Below are positions 12,980 to 25,835 of a DNA stretch of 64,000 bases, piece after piece. The translations under genes were made by a program, and so were the position numbers. Numbering within the stretch: the stretch's first letter is position 1; each line of letters starts with the position of its first letter. Below the pieces are notes generated by a model. It saw only the letters and a program-made list of their open reading frames with translations, had not been told where the DNA came from and ran no database searches. Origin of the DNA: Apostichopus japonicus. Taxonomy: Eukaryota; Echinodermata; Holothuroidea; Aspidochirotida; Stichopodidae. Where the stretch lies: contig NC_092565.1 of NCBI RefSeq assembly GCF_037975245.1, positions 19,633,999-19,697,998 on the forward strand, given 5' to 3'.

Positions 12980-14439
12980 TGGGCGTGGCTTATGAAATAC
13001 GTCACAGGCCGGCAAGTTTGTAACTTCGACTTCGAGCTCTTACGTCTAGCTCTACTCAGCTAATATACTCAGGCCTAATATACTCAGGCCTAAGACATGA
13101 CTTCATGAGAACCATGATGATGTGCGACTGCTCCTCCCAGTCAATCGGGTCTTAAGGAGCTCTTGAGGTAAATTCCATCACAAAATCAAACTGTGTTGTT
13201 CTGATATTGATAAGCTAGGCCTAGGCTAACGCTGAAACAGTTAAAGTTAGGCCCAACCTAATGTGCTAGACACAGCACAGGATGGTTCAATCAAGGTAAG
13301 AATTAGGCCTAGGCTAAGCAATGTCTGAGGACATTGGAGTAAATTGGCCCTTGTTCAAGTTGCTGACCCTTTGGTTTGTTTGGCTTGATTTGTAAATTGC
13401 ACCCAGCTAGGCCTACCTTGACTATAATGACTTACCATTCCATGGGGCCACCCTCTTGGTCTTTTCTCCCATCCCCTTTCACATTCCACAACCCCCCCCC
13501 ACAACCCCCTCCCCGTCCCCAACACCGCAACACCCTCCTCCACCCCCAACACCCTCCCCCACCCCCAGAAATATTTGTGATTACATATTCTTACTACTTG
13601 ACAATTTCATTTGACAGGCATTACTTCCAGCTCCATTGCTTAGTGGAAATCAACACAGAGTATGTCGCTTCAAAGAAACGTCACTACACTGTTTTGAAGC
13701 TGTTCTGCGTCTGCCATTTACTACGAAAGATGAAGCTTGTGGCTGGCTCAATGACTTTGAAGAATCATCCCACAGTACATGGAGAGTGTCACAGACTTTC
13801 CCACATTCTGGATTGAAGAATACGTCATATGAGTGGATTGCTGGTGGTGTGTGTATGGACGATAGGGGGGGGGGGGGCGGCTTGTGCAATGATTGGTTCA
13901 CAGATTATTTTCAGTAAACAGAACTCACACGGTTTATTTATTTCATGGCCTGCTCTTATTGTTCTCCGATTCCGAACATAAACATTCAGTGAGGCAGCCA
14001 GGGGGGGGGGGCACAGGGGGGCAAATTTTACCCACATAAATTATGGGGACGCAATTTACAATTTGTAGAATGAAAAAAGGTAGATTGAAAAAACTTTGAG
14101 AGTTGGGAACTGAGGTGGGTAGTCATGTGAATGGGTTGACTTAACCTTGATTTTTCTACTTATATTCCTGCATATTATAAATAATAAATCTTGTTGGAAA
14201 ATACCCCACCTTTTAGCATTTTTGTCCATATCTGTGGTATGGCTCTTATATTTTATGAAAGGCAAACCCTATTACAGGTGTTCCAATAGGCCAGTCAGAA
14301 TATACGACTGTCAGTTCCATAAAATGTAATTTGTTATAAAAGAAAGGTAGTGATTATGCTCATATTTTTATTTAATGCTTGATAATGGTTCAAAATTGTT
14401 GAATCTATGAATATATCCTGCACTAATTGTTTTCATTCC

Positions 14440-14800
14440 TTGACTCCAGTTGAGGAATCTATGCAGTCATGTCAGTGTGTGTGTGTGATGCCTGGCTTGT
14501 TAACACGATAACTTGCCCCCACTTAGATATATGAGGCTCATACTTGGGATGTGTGTTCGGTGTTCCCCATAATGAGTACATGATCCGTATCGTTTTGGGG
14601 CCAGGTCAGAGATTTTCTGAGGTCAAATTATGGAAATCTTGTTAACACGATAAGTCCCGAATGCTTGGTCCGATCAGGCAGAGATTTGGTATGTAGTTTT
14701 CTTATGGGAGATCAAGAACCCTCTTGTTTCTGATGTAGACCAGTGGCCAGTTTTGGCCTATGTTGGCTTGCTAACACAATAACTTTAATTGGGACTTCAA
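14440..14800 (+). repeat. degenerate tandem repeat of the 'aacacgataa ... ggtca' family
   Basis: The start (tgaggaatctatgcagtcatg, then a TG tract, then ttgttaacacgataact) matches the starts of the repeats at 22460, 28100 and 41910. Two or three diverged units follow. It is an interspersed family with internal tandem units. Confidence 0.65.
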
Positions 14801-15598
14801 TCAATATTTGGAGTCTTCTGATATCGTGTCTCTCACAAGCTTTCACAATTTGGACCTCTCCTGACCTTGAAAGACCTTTAACTGATACCAAAAAAACAAG
14901 TATTCTTGCCATCTACATGGATAATTAAGCTCATATCGCTGCCGCTTGCGTTTTCTAGTTAAATCGGGAGGAGACAGAAACATGACTAAGTGGCGTCAGC
15001 AGAATGTTTAGAGAGTTACATGCTCTCTGAGACGTTGGGGGCATTGGTGCCCCTCCGAGGACCATTCGCCCAAAAAAGTTTTCGATGTATGAGTCTCGAC
15101 AACATGCACGTAAGAGCATCAGATCAGAGTGCATGCAACCCCCCCTCCTCGCCCCTCCCCCCAATGCTTTTTGAGGATTTGTGCTCCGGTCGTGACAGCA
15201 GGGTCTGGAAAAGTTATAAATGAACCTCCCGTGGTATTGATTATCGTCCTTGACAAGTTCTGGCGAAAAAGTTAGATGTGTCACTTCATATTAAACCAGG
15301 TAGGCCCACTGACCTTTCAATGCTAAAAACCTACAAAGATACATGTATTGTGCCCCATATTGTTTTATCCATCGATCTCAATTATTTGTTCATCTATAAA
15401 TGAACGAGTAAACAAAGTTTCAAACGCCGAAAAGGGTAAATTCATTCTCAATTTTCGACTTGAAAAATCAAGTTTTAAACTGGCAGATTGGTTGATACAT
15501 GTTCTAGAGAACATTCTTTGATGGATCCCAAAAATATAGGACTTTGAAATTTTCGTGTCATGGCCACTTTAAACAGTTGTCACTTGCGTCTGTATTAA

Positions 15599-15647
15599 CT
15601 ATAACCAGGGAGCTGCTACTGTTAGAGTAGCAGCTCCCTGCTATAAC
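15599..15647. mobile_element. 35-bp perfect hairpin with 7-bp flanking direct repeat
   Basis: 15606-15640 has two perfect 15-base arms (CAGGGAGCTGCTACT and its complement) around gttag. It is flanked on both sides by CTATAAC (15599-15605 and 15641-15647). It has the same ends and similar flanks as 37777-37815. Transposon-like, but far smaller than ordinary MITEs. Confidence 0.6.
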
Positions 15648-15838
15648 TGTGCCTAAATAGCAATGTCCCTCTGAACTATACTATTTATTATACTGGTACG
15701 TGCACTAGAAACCCTGACATGTAACTTAATTGAGAACTTTCAGCACCCAAACAAACACCCGAGTGATATCACTGCATAGTCTGTGACGTGGACCAATAAG
15801 CCGTAACAACGACCGATAGTCCACGCCCATTATGCTAA

Positions 15839-15872
15839 TGTGGCCGCGTCGAAGTGGGAAAAATAATTTCGC
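15839..15872 (-). repeat. right arm of the 34-bp perfect inverted repeat
   Basis: Partner of 12946-12979. The pair brackets 2.86 kb of non-coding DNA and may be the ends of a decayed element or a duplicated promoter segment in inverted orientation. I could not find a convincing TSD. Confidence 0.85.
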
Positions 15873-18750
15873 CAGCGGCCCTTGGCTTAGGACCAAGTCA
15901 TTTTTGCTTCTCGGCCTTAATTAAATTTGACTTTCATCATATGCAGTGTATATTCTTTCAACTCAGAGATACACAGCACACTGTTGGAAGCTCATATTCT
16001 GGGACCCTCATACAGTCTTTTCGGCAGGACTTTCCAAAATAATCCTATCGTCCCTTTCATTGCGACACTTTCCACCCAACCCTGCCCCTCCCCTCCACAA
16101 CACACATACAAATCCATGGGAATTTTGTACTTCTCTGCAAAACATACACCTGTATCTGACCTTATAGAAAGTTTCCAGAATATGATTTGTTCTTGTAGTT
16201 AACACGTACGTAGACCTAGATTTCTTCAAGTTAAGAAACTATACTTTACGTATAATTTATTTTGAACAATCTATAATAAACTGGCAATTGAGCTGGTTAC
16301 AGATTTGCACGAGTTTTTACCGCAAAAGCATCCTCCTACATAGGCCATAATATAGTTTACTTTGTTTTGGGGTAGGTGATGAAGTAGGGGACTCTCCGGC
16401 TGCTGAAGAATCAAGAGATATTTTCATCTCGGAGGAGGAGCTCGGATTTAGGAAATTCAATTTCAGCTTTTACAAAATCCCTCCCGCTACCCAAAGAAAA
16501 GATGATATCAATAAATAAATTTTTAATTAGAAAAAATAACTAACTTTTTTTTATTGATTCTTCTACACTTAGATCTACGGTAAATTCAACGAGGTTTTAT
16601 ATGACATATACACTTAGCTGTACCTTCTTCGGAATCTGGTGTCTGAATTTCCCTTCGTGAGATAGGTGTATCATGCTATCAATGTTTTTTTTATAGATTA
16701 TAATTCCAATAAAGTCATGAGAAATTTCTCATACGGAGTGCGACATTCCACCCAAACTTCCCGGGAGCGTTATAACGTTTTACAAGGTTGTCAGACTTTG
16801 ACCTGTGCTGAACTTTGACATATATACCCTAAAGAAAATAAAATACAATGGAACCAATTTAACTAAGCCTCCTCATTCTTAGCATGAAATGTCATCCAAG
16901 TTTCTCTTCTCTAGAGGTATTTAAATTTACACCTTGTCTGACCTCAAATCGCATATGACCTCCAATAAAAATTAGGCAATAAGAATCTGCTCAATACTGT
17001 GAGGCAATCATATACTACATATTAGATTCATCCAAGTTTCCCTTCTTGAAATATATTGTGTTTTACAAGGTTAGTTCAGTTTCTGACCACTGGTGACTTA
17101 TACTGACCTTTGACATTAGTTATAATAGCATTATGGTTAATTAACTCAAAACGGAGCATCCACATACCGGGGCCTTTTTTTAACATACTAACTGGGGCAG
17201 GGGGATCAATAGGTGGAATGGATATCAACAAATTCTGCATGTGTACATGACATTGGGTCAATTTAGAGAAGGGGCATCTCAATGCCCCCTCCCACCAAAT
17301 GTTGTTCTTGCCACCCCCCCCCCCAATACAACAGCCACCTCTATAGTTCCCATGAAAACAAATTCAGGAACTTCCCATGTCCAAAAATAAATAAGCAGGA
17401 TTACCGTATAACTCGTTGAGTATAATTTACTTGCATCTAACTCGAAAATTCTACTGTTTTGAAGCTATCTGAAGAGGAATGAAAACCGCCAAGATTCGCT
17501 CCTCGACCCCCACCTCTGTGGCTCTGTGGCGGGTCCCTGGACCCCACGCCAGCGTGACTTAGCGCTCCAGGCCATCCTCTTTTGACGTCAGCTTGCATTA
17601 ATCGCATTATGTGCTCATCAAGCTTTGATCTCATTTTGCTGTCCCCTTCGGGCCCACTCGAGGTTCCTGCATTGTAATAATGTGATATTTAATTAGTTCT
17701 TCTCATAGAAGAATAAACTTTAGCAAAGACTTTGTGTAAAGTTTGTTTTGTTAAGACTGTTAAATTAATTGGGATAACAGTGGTAAAGCATAATTTCATG
17801 TTTTTACACAAGTTCTACAAGTACTACTTGACTCAGACTCGACTTTCACTAGACTCGAGTCAAATGCAAGGAGCCCGGGATAGGGGGGGGGGGTGGGGAC
17901 GAACGGGGGTAAATACTACCCAGTATTTGTTTTTAAACATCAAAAGCGCCCCTATAATTATAAACGAACTGACACCTTTCCGTAGTAAAATCACCCCGTT
18001 TCCATTTTTGTAATTAAGGAGTGACCATTTGTTATTTCAAAGTGCCCTGTTGTTGACCAATTAAGTGACATTGTAATCAAGAAGTGCCATGTGGTTGAAA
18101 ATGTAGAACATAGTATAATTAAAAAGGAAAAGGACGCTATTGATTAAAAACGTTCAAATGCTGATAGTACGGAATGCACATATGATGAAAAGTCGGTGCC
18201 CCCCGGGCAAGGGGGTTTAGCCAGTCCCCTGACCCCTCAATCTCGTCTGGCCTGGCCCCTGCATTTGTTTTTATCGGTTTTCTGTTGCAGTGAAAGAAAA
18301 CGACTCGAGAAGAAAAATCACAGCAATCACGGACGGTTGTGCTGCTGCTCATTCCTGTCATAGTTTAATTGTTCCATTCCTGAGCAAATATTTCCAGTCT
18401 AAACATAGGATTTCCCCGTTCTAAAACCGGATCCTTCCAGAATCACATCACTCATGACTGGTTTTCTAGAAAATCGGGAAGTGGTGTTCAACGGGCAGTC
18501 AACCCTTTGTAATAAGTGGTAGAAGCCAACCACATCGAAGTATTATGCAAGGACAAAAGTACACGGTACGATTACTTAGTACGTACATGTGTTTCTTACA
18601 ACGTGAAGATCATATGCTATAGCATTTACACACCCCATACATATGAGGACGTTTATGTACGACTACGCAGTGAAACATTTGGAATGGCAGTAGGCTTTTA
18701 TGTACATTCATCATTTGTGAAGTCACCAACTATCCAAATGCTAGATCGAT

Positions 18751-19026
18751 ATGCCAACTGATACTGTGGCATTATCTCGCATGGCAGAAATATCGTCACC
18801 AAAATTACGAGGTGCAATAGGTGTTCCACCTTCTCTTCCAAGGATTCCAGATCATGGTTTCAGAGTTCGGATAAGTGATATGGACAATCCTGAATCTGAA
18901 CATGCTGCAGAAGAATATGATTACGAAAGTTTGCCCGAAACGTCATCATTTACCACATTTATGATAGCCGGGGCTATTGCAGGAATCATGGAACATTGTG
19001 TCATGTATCCTGTAGATTGCGTCAAG
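18751..19026 (+). CDS. SLC25A37/SLC25A28: mitoferrin exon 1
   Basis: 92 codons. Disordered N-terminus, then TM1 with [10 protein letters not shown] (His82) and the first PVDCVK motif. Donor AAG|gtaagg. A second in-frame Met at residue 11 is an alternative start. Confidence 0.93.
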
Positions 19027-22000
19027 GTAAGGTGTTGCAAGTTGGAGAAAATCGCAATCTACTCCTGAAGTACCTCTCGAAAGTAATTCCCCTTCGCGCA
19101 TTCTAATGAAGTTGAGTTGTTTGCAACGTGTATGTTAGGCTACCACTTAGGCTACAATAGTTCACGACGTTGCAAACGAATGTCACTGTGGTGTGTATAG
19201 TGCAGCCATGATGAACGTAGACGTAAGCATGAAACTTAATGGATCCTTAACAATATTAGCAATATGCAACATGAGGTGTAGGCTGTAAACGTAACCCAGG
19301 TTTAATCCTCATGCGAAATTGCATTTAATTGTTATAAGTAGGTCTGGGCTACCTCTCCATTTCCGTTCTTGCTTTTGTCCTTGGTAAACTAAAACTACTG
19401 TAGGCTGCAGTATAGGTGCATTGCACAAGTTTTTAAGAAGCCACAAGTTGTGTTGCATGGGTACCGTTGTTTTCCGCACACGTTACTTTCCGCTGAAACA
19501 AAACGGTGTTTTCCGCAAACAAATTTGTCAGCGGAAAACAACGTTTTTTTCAGCGGAAAGTAACGTTTTTTTTTGGAGGGACAGAATAACTCACTGAATT
19601 GATTAGGCACATGGAATGATTTAGGAAGGTGGAGAAGATAGGATTTAACTGTAACAGGATAAATCGGCCATGATTTTAGATGTAACTCGTAAGAAAGGTG
19701 GTGCAAAATGCGTGTTCGACTATTAAAACAGCCCTTACTTATACAGCCATTTCCAGCGAAAATCAAAGATACCGCCTTTTACAATTTTTTTTTTAAACTA
19801 TCATTACGCGGACCGCAGTTTTAATACTTTATTAGATTGTCAATCCTTCATAACGCGGGTGTCCCTTTGCCCTTTTATCGGCCGACCACCACATACTTCT
19901 TTAATAATCCCTAATTACACACCCCCCAAGCCTCCTCTGTATTATAAGCAGCTTAACTTTTCTGACATGAACTCAGTCTAACCAACCTTTATCGACGTTC
20001 TTTGATACTTTCTCATGTTATTTTAATCATCCTGCCCGAATTTGGTATCCTAATATATGCGGAAAATATAGTATACAGGAAGGTGAAAAAAAGGTGTTTT
20101 CCGCAGAAGAATTTTTTCATCGGAAAGTAATCAGCGGAAAGTAACGTATGCGGAAAACAACTGAAACCGTGTTGCATAGCCTAATGTTACTGTTATGGAG
20201 GTGTACCTAACGAAAAGTGGAGCCAGGCTATGTCTTACTTAGAGCTAAGCTGATGTTTGGGACTGACAATGGTTGATTTGCTGACAGGATATAGTTACAG
20301 GATCTGATGAACATCTCAAATTTCCTTCTGCCAAACAATGATATTAGTATTTGAATATATAATGCAGTTGCAACTGTGCAATAATAATAGATGAAAGTCC
20401 TTGTTGGTGTTGGTTATCCTATGAAGTTGTGTTTTCATTATTATTTTGTCTTCTTTGATAACTTTAGGGAGTCAACTAGGGAAGATTAACGGCTTAATTG
20501 CAGAATACCCCGCAACACAAAGCTCCACGCACTACTGACGGTGTAGACAGTTTAGCCACAGCAGCATAATACATTGAACTTATTTTTGGCATTTTACATC
20601 GTATTGAACTTTTTAACACTGTTTATAGAAAGAACATATATGTATATGTAATCCATAATGAATAATTAACAGTATACATTTGGAATACATGTTTTGTAAA
20701 AAGGTAGGCAAAATGATGCTGTTTTGGTCTGACAATTTTTGTTGCTTTCTCTTTTATGTTTAAACTAGGCAAATTTATGCAAATCTGGCACTATTTAAAG
20801 TTCTACTATTTCTTTCTCAATGGAATGATGCTGACTAGTCAAGCAAAGTACAAGCCTTGTTCTCCCATCGCTCACATATTGAAATTCCTTTGCCATTTGG
20901 GCCATATAAAGCTATGTCAGTCCCCATAGCAACATCTGCCATGGTAATGATTAATTTTCCTGAGTAGCTGCTCTTGGCATTGCCACCCTTGGTGGGGTAC
21001 TCCAGGGTGACCGGAAGCCCATGACTGAGGGAGGGGTCAAAACTTGTCTGTGTGTGTGGGTGTGTCCAATTTATTGTCAAATTTAGTTAAAAGTTTTAGT
21101 TTTTTGGCTATAACTCCAAGTGGAAACATTGAAATGACATAGAAACTTCACAGTCCTAATAACAATTTGACAAGTACAATAAAAATATGTGGTTGCCATG
21201 GAACCGAGGTCAAAGTTTAAGTGGTTAAAGGCCCTCTTGTTTAAGATGTGATTCTAGTATTGCAGTTCCATAGTATCAAAAGTTGACCAAAATCAATTCA
21301 AAACCCTGCTTTTTAAAAAGACATTAACTTAAGTGATTATTTGCGACAATTACCAAGTTGTTTTGTTGCATACATACTGTATGTTCAACTTAGGTTAAAA
21401 GGCTGAGATGAGGTATTTTTAATTTTTCCCATTGAGTGACAAACTATGTAACGTTTACCTCACAAACAGGTTTCCCTTCTTCCTTTCGTAGCATGCATTC
21501 TCTGAATTGCGATTACTAGATAGAATAGATTTATGCTTAAATGAGCTACAAAATTATCATGTACAGATAAAATTGTATTTCTGAGCCATGCTTTTTGCTG
21601 AAATGTTTCCCCTCTACTGCAGTTAGGAGATGCAAATAACATCATTTATAAATTATTTTTCAATAAAGGACATTTAGATGGTAGAGTGTATTAGTATAGT
21701 ACAGCAATATACACCTTTCTGTTGATTGAAATTTGCTCCGTACCATATGCTCTTGAGTGATGTTCGTCGGTACCAGTAATAATAATACGGTACACATGTA
21801 TGATGTGGGCAGTAAGAGGTTACGTTACTACTCGACTCTTTCGTGCCATGCACAGTAGCACCTGCCCAAGTGATAAATATCCTGTTGGAAATTACGATAT
21901 CTGTTGTTCAGAAAACAGCCTACCTTTTGCGAAAAATACAGATAGTTATACAAGGAACTGACTGTTTGCTTTGTCCTTCAGAAGCCATGTTTGTTTTGGG

Positions 22001-25000
22001 TAGGCTTTATGATCTATTTAAAACTCTATCTTGATAGTGACCGTTAAATGTTTGTTGCCAGCACTCTTGTAATATAAAATACTGTGTATATACTGTACAC
22101 ATACACACAAATTGCTGTACAGGCAGAATTGCAAGAGCAAAGAAATTGTAAAAGAGTAACTAGAGCGCTCTGTGTTTCTGTCAATGATTTAAAAAGTTGA
22201 TCCGTTTCTTGTCCATGTTTGCCAAGTAGTGTCACAGGGAAATATCTTTGTGATTATGACTAATGTTGGTGTCATTTGTTGCATGTTTTATCTAGTGCTG
22301 CAAGTTTTTTGTAACCAATAAATATGATAATGCACCATATGCAATGCTTTAAATTTTGTAAATTATCTCATTGTTGGTGGGGGTGAGTTTAGGTTAACAA
22401 AGTTTTGATGAGTTTGACAGATTTAAGTAACAGACCTGCTTTCAATACCTTGGTGTTAGGTTCCCTGCTGGAAGTAAAGGAACCTATGCAGTAATGTTGG
22501 CATGTGTGTGTGCGTGCGCTTGTGACACTTGACTGGGTCCGCGATCAACAACGGAGTGATGGATATGTGTCGTACTTGCTATGTAGATGCATTATAGTGA
22601 GGTGTGCCCTTTGGATTTTGGCTCTGACCTTATGAATATGAACAAGGTTATAGTCAAACGTAAAAACCTTTACATTGCAATAACTCTAACCTTCAGTCGG
22701 ATTTTAGCCTAATTTAGTGTGCAGTTGGGACCATCTGGGCCCAAAAAAGTCTGGGTCCATTTTTGGGCCAAGTTGGCCCTAATTTTATTTCCACCTCAAA
22801 TGCATTCTGGGAAACATTCTTTGGGTGCAAAATTGTGAGGCCCAATAGTTTTGGGACCATTTAGGGTCCGAATTTTTGGGGATCAATTATTATTGGGTGT
22901 CAAATGTATCTGTGAGCCACTTTGTTTTTGACAAAACACTAATCATGTTGGTATTATGGCTTTACCTGAAAGAGAAACAACGAATCGCTAAGCCTACTGA
23001 AAGAGAAACAATGAATTGCTAATGCTAAGCCTGTTTGCGTTTTGGTTTTATCTGTTTTTAACTGATTTTCTTTCATTTTCATTGTTTCTGTCCTAGACAC
23101 GGATGCAAGCGCTGTCCCCAGCACCAGGAACACCTCATTACAGAAATGTTGGCAATGCGTTGAAGACAATTGTTCGTCAGGAGGGCCTCTCCAGGACTTT
23201 GCGGGGGCTGCCATTGGTAGCCACAGGGGCGGGACCTTCCCATGCCTTGTATTTTGCATGCTATGAGAAATTGAAGACAGTACTCAGCGCCCATCCTGGC
23301 AAAAATCCATTCGCAAATGGTACTTCAGTTGTTATTAGGAATATGAGTACCATAACTGTACTACAATTGTTTATTTTGTCCAGGACCTTGTCTGTTTGTT
23401 TGTTTTTGTTAAATGTTGTTTTTTTTTCCTTTTGCCCTTTTGCTAAGCACATTTTTTCACACTATTTCACATAAATAATCATAAAATATTTATCCCTTGA
23501 CCAAACAATTACAAAAGCAATTGGTTTGAGAGGGTTGTATGAAGGGGTGAGGTGTTTTTAAAATATCTTGGTTAATAACTGCATTAATTAACAGACAGGT
23601 CTTAAAATTCTGAGAATGGTTGGGTACCCTCCAGTGAGAATGAGGAGGGGAACCCTCTCATAAACCACGTTGCTTTGTCCACGCTATTGCACTTTCGATT
23701 TTTCTTAGTTTCATCTGAATACACATCTACTTTAACATTTGTTCAATTTCAGGAAACTAAGCAAAGCCATAATATAAACGTCCTTCAAATGTAAGTAACA
23801 TTGCTGGTCTGTGTAAACTATGTACTCCAGTTTGTGTGCTTTTGGTGGTAAGTTTGGCAAGAATATGCAAGTCAACAGACCAGCATATTCAAGCCTACAC
23901 AAAGTCATCTAACCGACGCAAGATTTCTTCACACCTGGAGTATTAGTAGTAAAGTGCACATTTGTCACAATGTTCATTTTGTTTATCTTTCTCTTTTTCA
24001 ATCTATTACAGCCGTAGCTGGAGGTGTGGCAACGATCGTCCACGATGCTGCAATGAATCCAGTGGATGGTAAAGAACTTCCTCATCATTAACATTTGACC
24101 TGTTGCCTATTTAAACATAAATATTCGCAAAACGATTCACTGATATTTGTGTCACATAGTATTGCTTATGTACTGTTGCTACTAGAGACTTTAAGCAGTC
24201 ACTTCAAAAACAGTTATCTCTCAGCTGTCATTGCATAACAGTCATACTCCATGTATCAGTCTAGACTGAACTGATGGCCTTTTAGAACTGTGCACCCTCA
24301 AATATAGAAAGTCTTACATGTCCAGTACCAAGACTGGGATAATGTTCAGATTTATTGTACATGGCTGTCAGTACTGCTTCACATATATTATTGTAACTTA
24401 AGTTTGCGGTGGTATTCCTTCCTGTCTTAATCTATTTCGAGCATATAAAGAAATTCTTGAATGATGTACATTCTGCTCTATCCATCCATGCAAAAAGTGG
24501 TAACATTTAGAGCTGATGTAATATGAGGGACTTGGTTTCCACGTGAATTCACATTTGGAAAGAAGAGTCCAGGAGTTGACAGGCAAATGTTTAGTTGATT
24601 GTTGTACTAATTTTGTTTATTATTATGATTTTTTTTTCCTGTTCCTGTTTTTGCACTACTTAAAATGATTGTGCACGGCTGCAGGAAAAGTTTTTGAAAT
24701 TTCAATATCTTAACAACATAATAATCGGCATGTAGATATTACTAAATAGGAGGTTTAAGAAGATAATAATAATAATACATAATTTTTATATAGCGCCAAA
24801 CAAACTATGAAATAATTATCGTAGCGCTTAACAAAATAATAACAATTATAACATATATGCTTTGGTGAAGAGATACATTTTGAGTGCTGATTTGAAACTG
24901 TTCACAGTATTGCACATTTTTATATGTTCTGGAAGTGAGTTCCACAGGCACAGTGCACTGGATGCAAACGTTCTCAAGCCGATATATCTCGATAGGAGGT

Positions 25001-25835
25001 TTCATAGAGTATGTTCCAGTGCACAATATTAAACATGTCAATCAACTTGTCAATGAAGATTGGAACCATTGATTTCGAGTGATTTCTCTATAATCGTTTT
25101 TATGCATACTTTCTTTATGTGTAATTTCTGGTGGAAACGTTTGCTAATTTGAAACTTTCTTGATTTTTTTTTCTTTTCATGTCTGTCTTGGATCTATGCT
25201 TGGTTGCCCTTTTGAAAATTTGGTTCGTGTTATTTCCCTTTTTACCTGTGGATCATGATGCTTGCCGCTGGACCGTATTTTGCCTGTGGAATAATACAAA
25301 AAAATGATGGTCATTAAAATTTAAAGTGATAAAGCAAAGACTACAAATGTACCATAGCCCCTTCACAAGTGCCGTGCAGTGTATCAAGCATGTGTACAGG
25401 ACCGAAGGCTTGGGTGCATTCTATCGCAGTTATTCAACACAGTTGACAATGAATATACCATTCCAGTGCATGCATTTTGTGGCCTACGAATTTGGACAGG
25501 AGTTCCTGAATCCTACGCGAAGGTACAACCCCGTCTCGCACGTGGTAGCGGGAGGTCTGGCGGGGGCCGTGGCTGCGGCCCTCACGACCCCGTTGGACGT
25601 GTGTAAGACACTCTTAAATACCCAGGAGGCCTGCATTGTGACGGAGAAGAACGGCATAGCAATAAGTGGAATGAAGAATGCATTCAGGACTGTTTATCAC
25701 AAGCAAGGCTTGAAAGGCTACTTCAAGGGTCTGCAGGCCAGAGTCATATTTCAAATGCCTGCCACAGCGCTTTCATGGTCCGTTTACGAATTTTTCAAGT
25801 ACTCCATTAGCCGGCAGAGAGCAGGAGGTTGGTAA
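18751..25835 (+). CDS. SLC25A37/SLC25A28: mitoferrin, mitochondrial iron importer (4 coding exons, 354 aa)
   Basis: Exons 18751-19026, 23097-23319, 24012-24068 and 25327-25835 join in frame (1,065 bases). An in-frame TAG lies three codons before the ATG. After a polar N-terminus of about 65 residues come three mitochondrial-carrier repeats, each with PX[DE]XX[KR]: PVDCVK at 87-92, PVDVIK at 183-188 and PLDVCK at 274-279. The sequence around residues 178-240 and the end ([17 protein letters not shown]) are diagnostic for mitoferrins. His82, His177 and His235 sit where the three functionally important histidines of yeast Mrs3 are reported. Mitoferrin carries ferrous iron across the inner mitochondrial membrane for heme and Fe-S synthesis. 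Vertebrates have two paralogues; this gene probably represents the single invertebrate form (inference). A candidate AATAAA lies at 26657-26662. Confidence 0.95.
19459..20169. mobile_element. 711-bp MITE with 8-bp TSD and repeated subterminal motifs
   Basis: Flanked by identical TGTTGCAT (19451-19458 and 20170-20177). The terminal regions are inverted copies built from GTTGTTTTCCGCA and TCAGCGGAAAGTAACG, each repeated several times within 110 bases of the ends. No transposase frame. An 8-bp TSD suggests hAT or a similar superfamily. It lies in mitoferrin intron 1. Confidence 0.8.
22455..22960 (+). repeat. degenerate member of the 'ggaatctatgc' repeat family
   Basis: Starts ttccctgctggaagtaaagg aacctatgcag, followed by a TGTG/TGCG tract, as at 28090 and 41910. 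It lies in mitoferrin intron 1. Confidence 0.5.
23097..23319 (+). CDS. SLC25A37/SLC25A28: mitoferrin exon 2
   Basis: Residues 93-166 plus one base. Starts with TRMQ directly after the first signature motif, and contains [20 protein letters not shown] (TM2). Acceptor ctgtcctag, donor G|gtactt. Confidence 0.93.
24012..24068 (+). CDS. SLC25A37/SLC25A28: mitoferrin exon 3 (57-base micro-exon)
   Basis: Completes Ala167 and runs to Asp185, covering TM3 with [16 protein letters not shown] (His177). Too short to show as an open frame by itself; found from the acceptor ctattacag, the donor G|gtaaag and phase agreement. Confidence 0.9.
24764..24990 (+). repeat. interspersed repeat with (ATA)n head and 'tatatagcgcc' core
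   Basis: The string ataatttttatatagcgcc, then tagcgcttaac, then ttctggaagtgagttccaca resembles a dispersed repeat found widely in marine invertebrates. Recognition only, with no second copy in the window. It lies in mitoferrin intron 3. Confidence 0.4.
25327..25835 (+). CDS. SLC25A37/SLC25A28: mitoferrin exon 4 (last coding exon)
   Basis: Residues 186-354 and TAA. TM4-TM6, with [10 protein letters not shown] (His235), the third signature PLDVCK and the C-terminus. The acceptor (aaaatttaaag) lacks a proper pyrimidine tract, but it is the only AG that keeps the conserved VIKQRLQMY frame. Confidence 0.93.

Larger units (their letters stand above)
12980..18750. other. intergenic region between MFSD10-like and mitoferrin genes
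   Basis: Apart from the repeats listed separately I see no supportable gene. It contains several C/G homopolymer tracts (13490-13560, 13866, 13999, 15140, 17310, 17884) and open frames that are low-complexity (proline-rich from CCCC runs). The mitoferrin promoter must lie toward the right end, but no motif could be assigned. Confidence 0.5.

Noticed and set aside
13376-13816. 146-codon plus-strand frame
   Set aside because: The middle is proline/histidine low-complexity from C-rich DNA; no family resemblance and no splice context.
13989-14030. Possible hAT end CAGTGAGGCAGCCAGG followed by a G tract
   Set aside because: No matching opposite terminus or direct repeat found.
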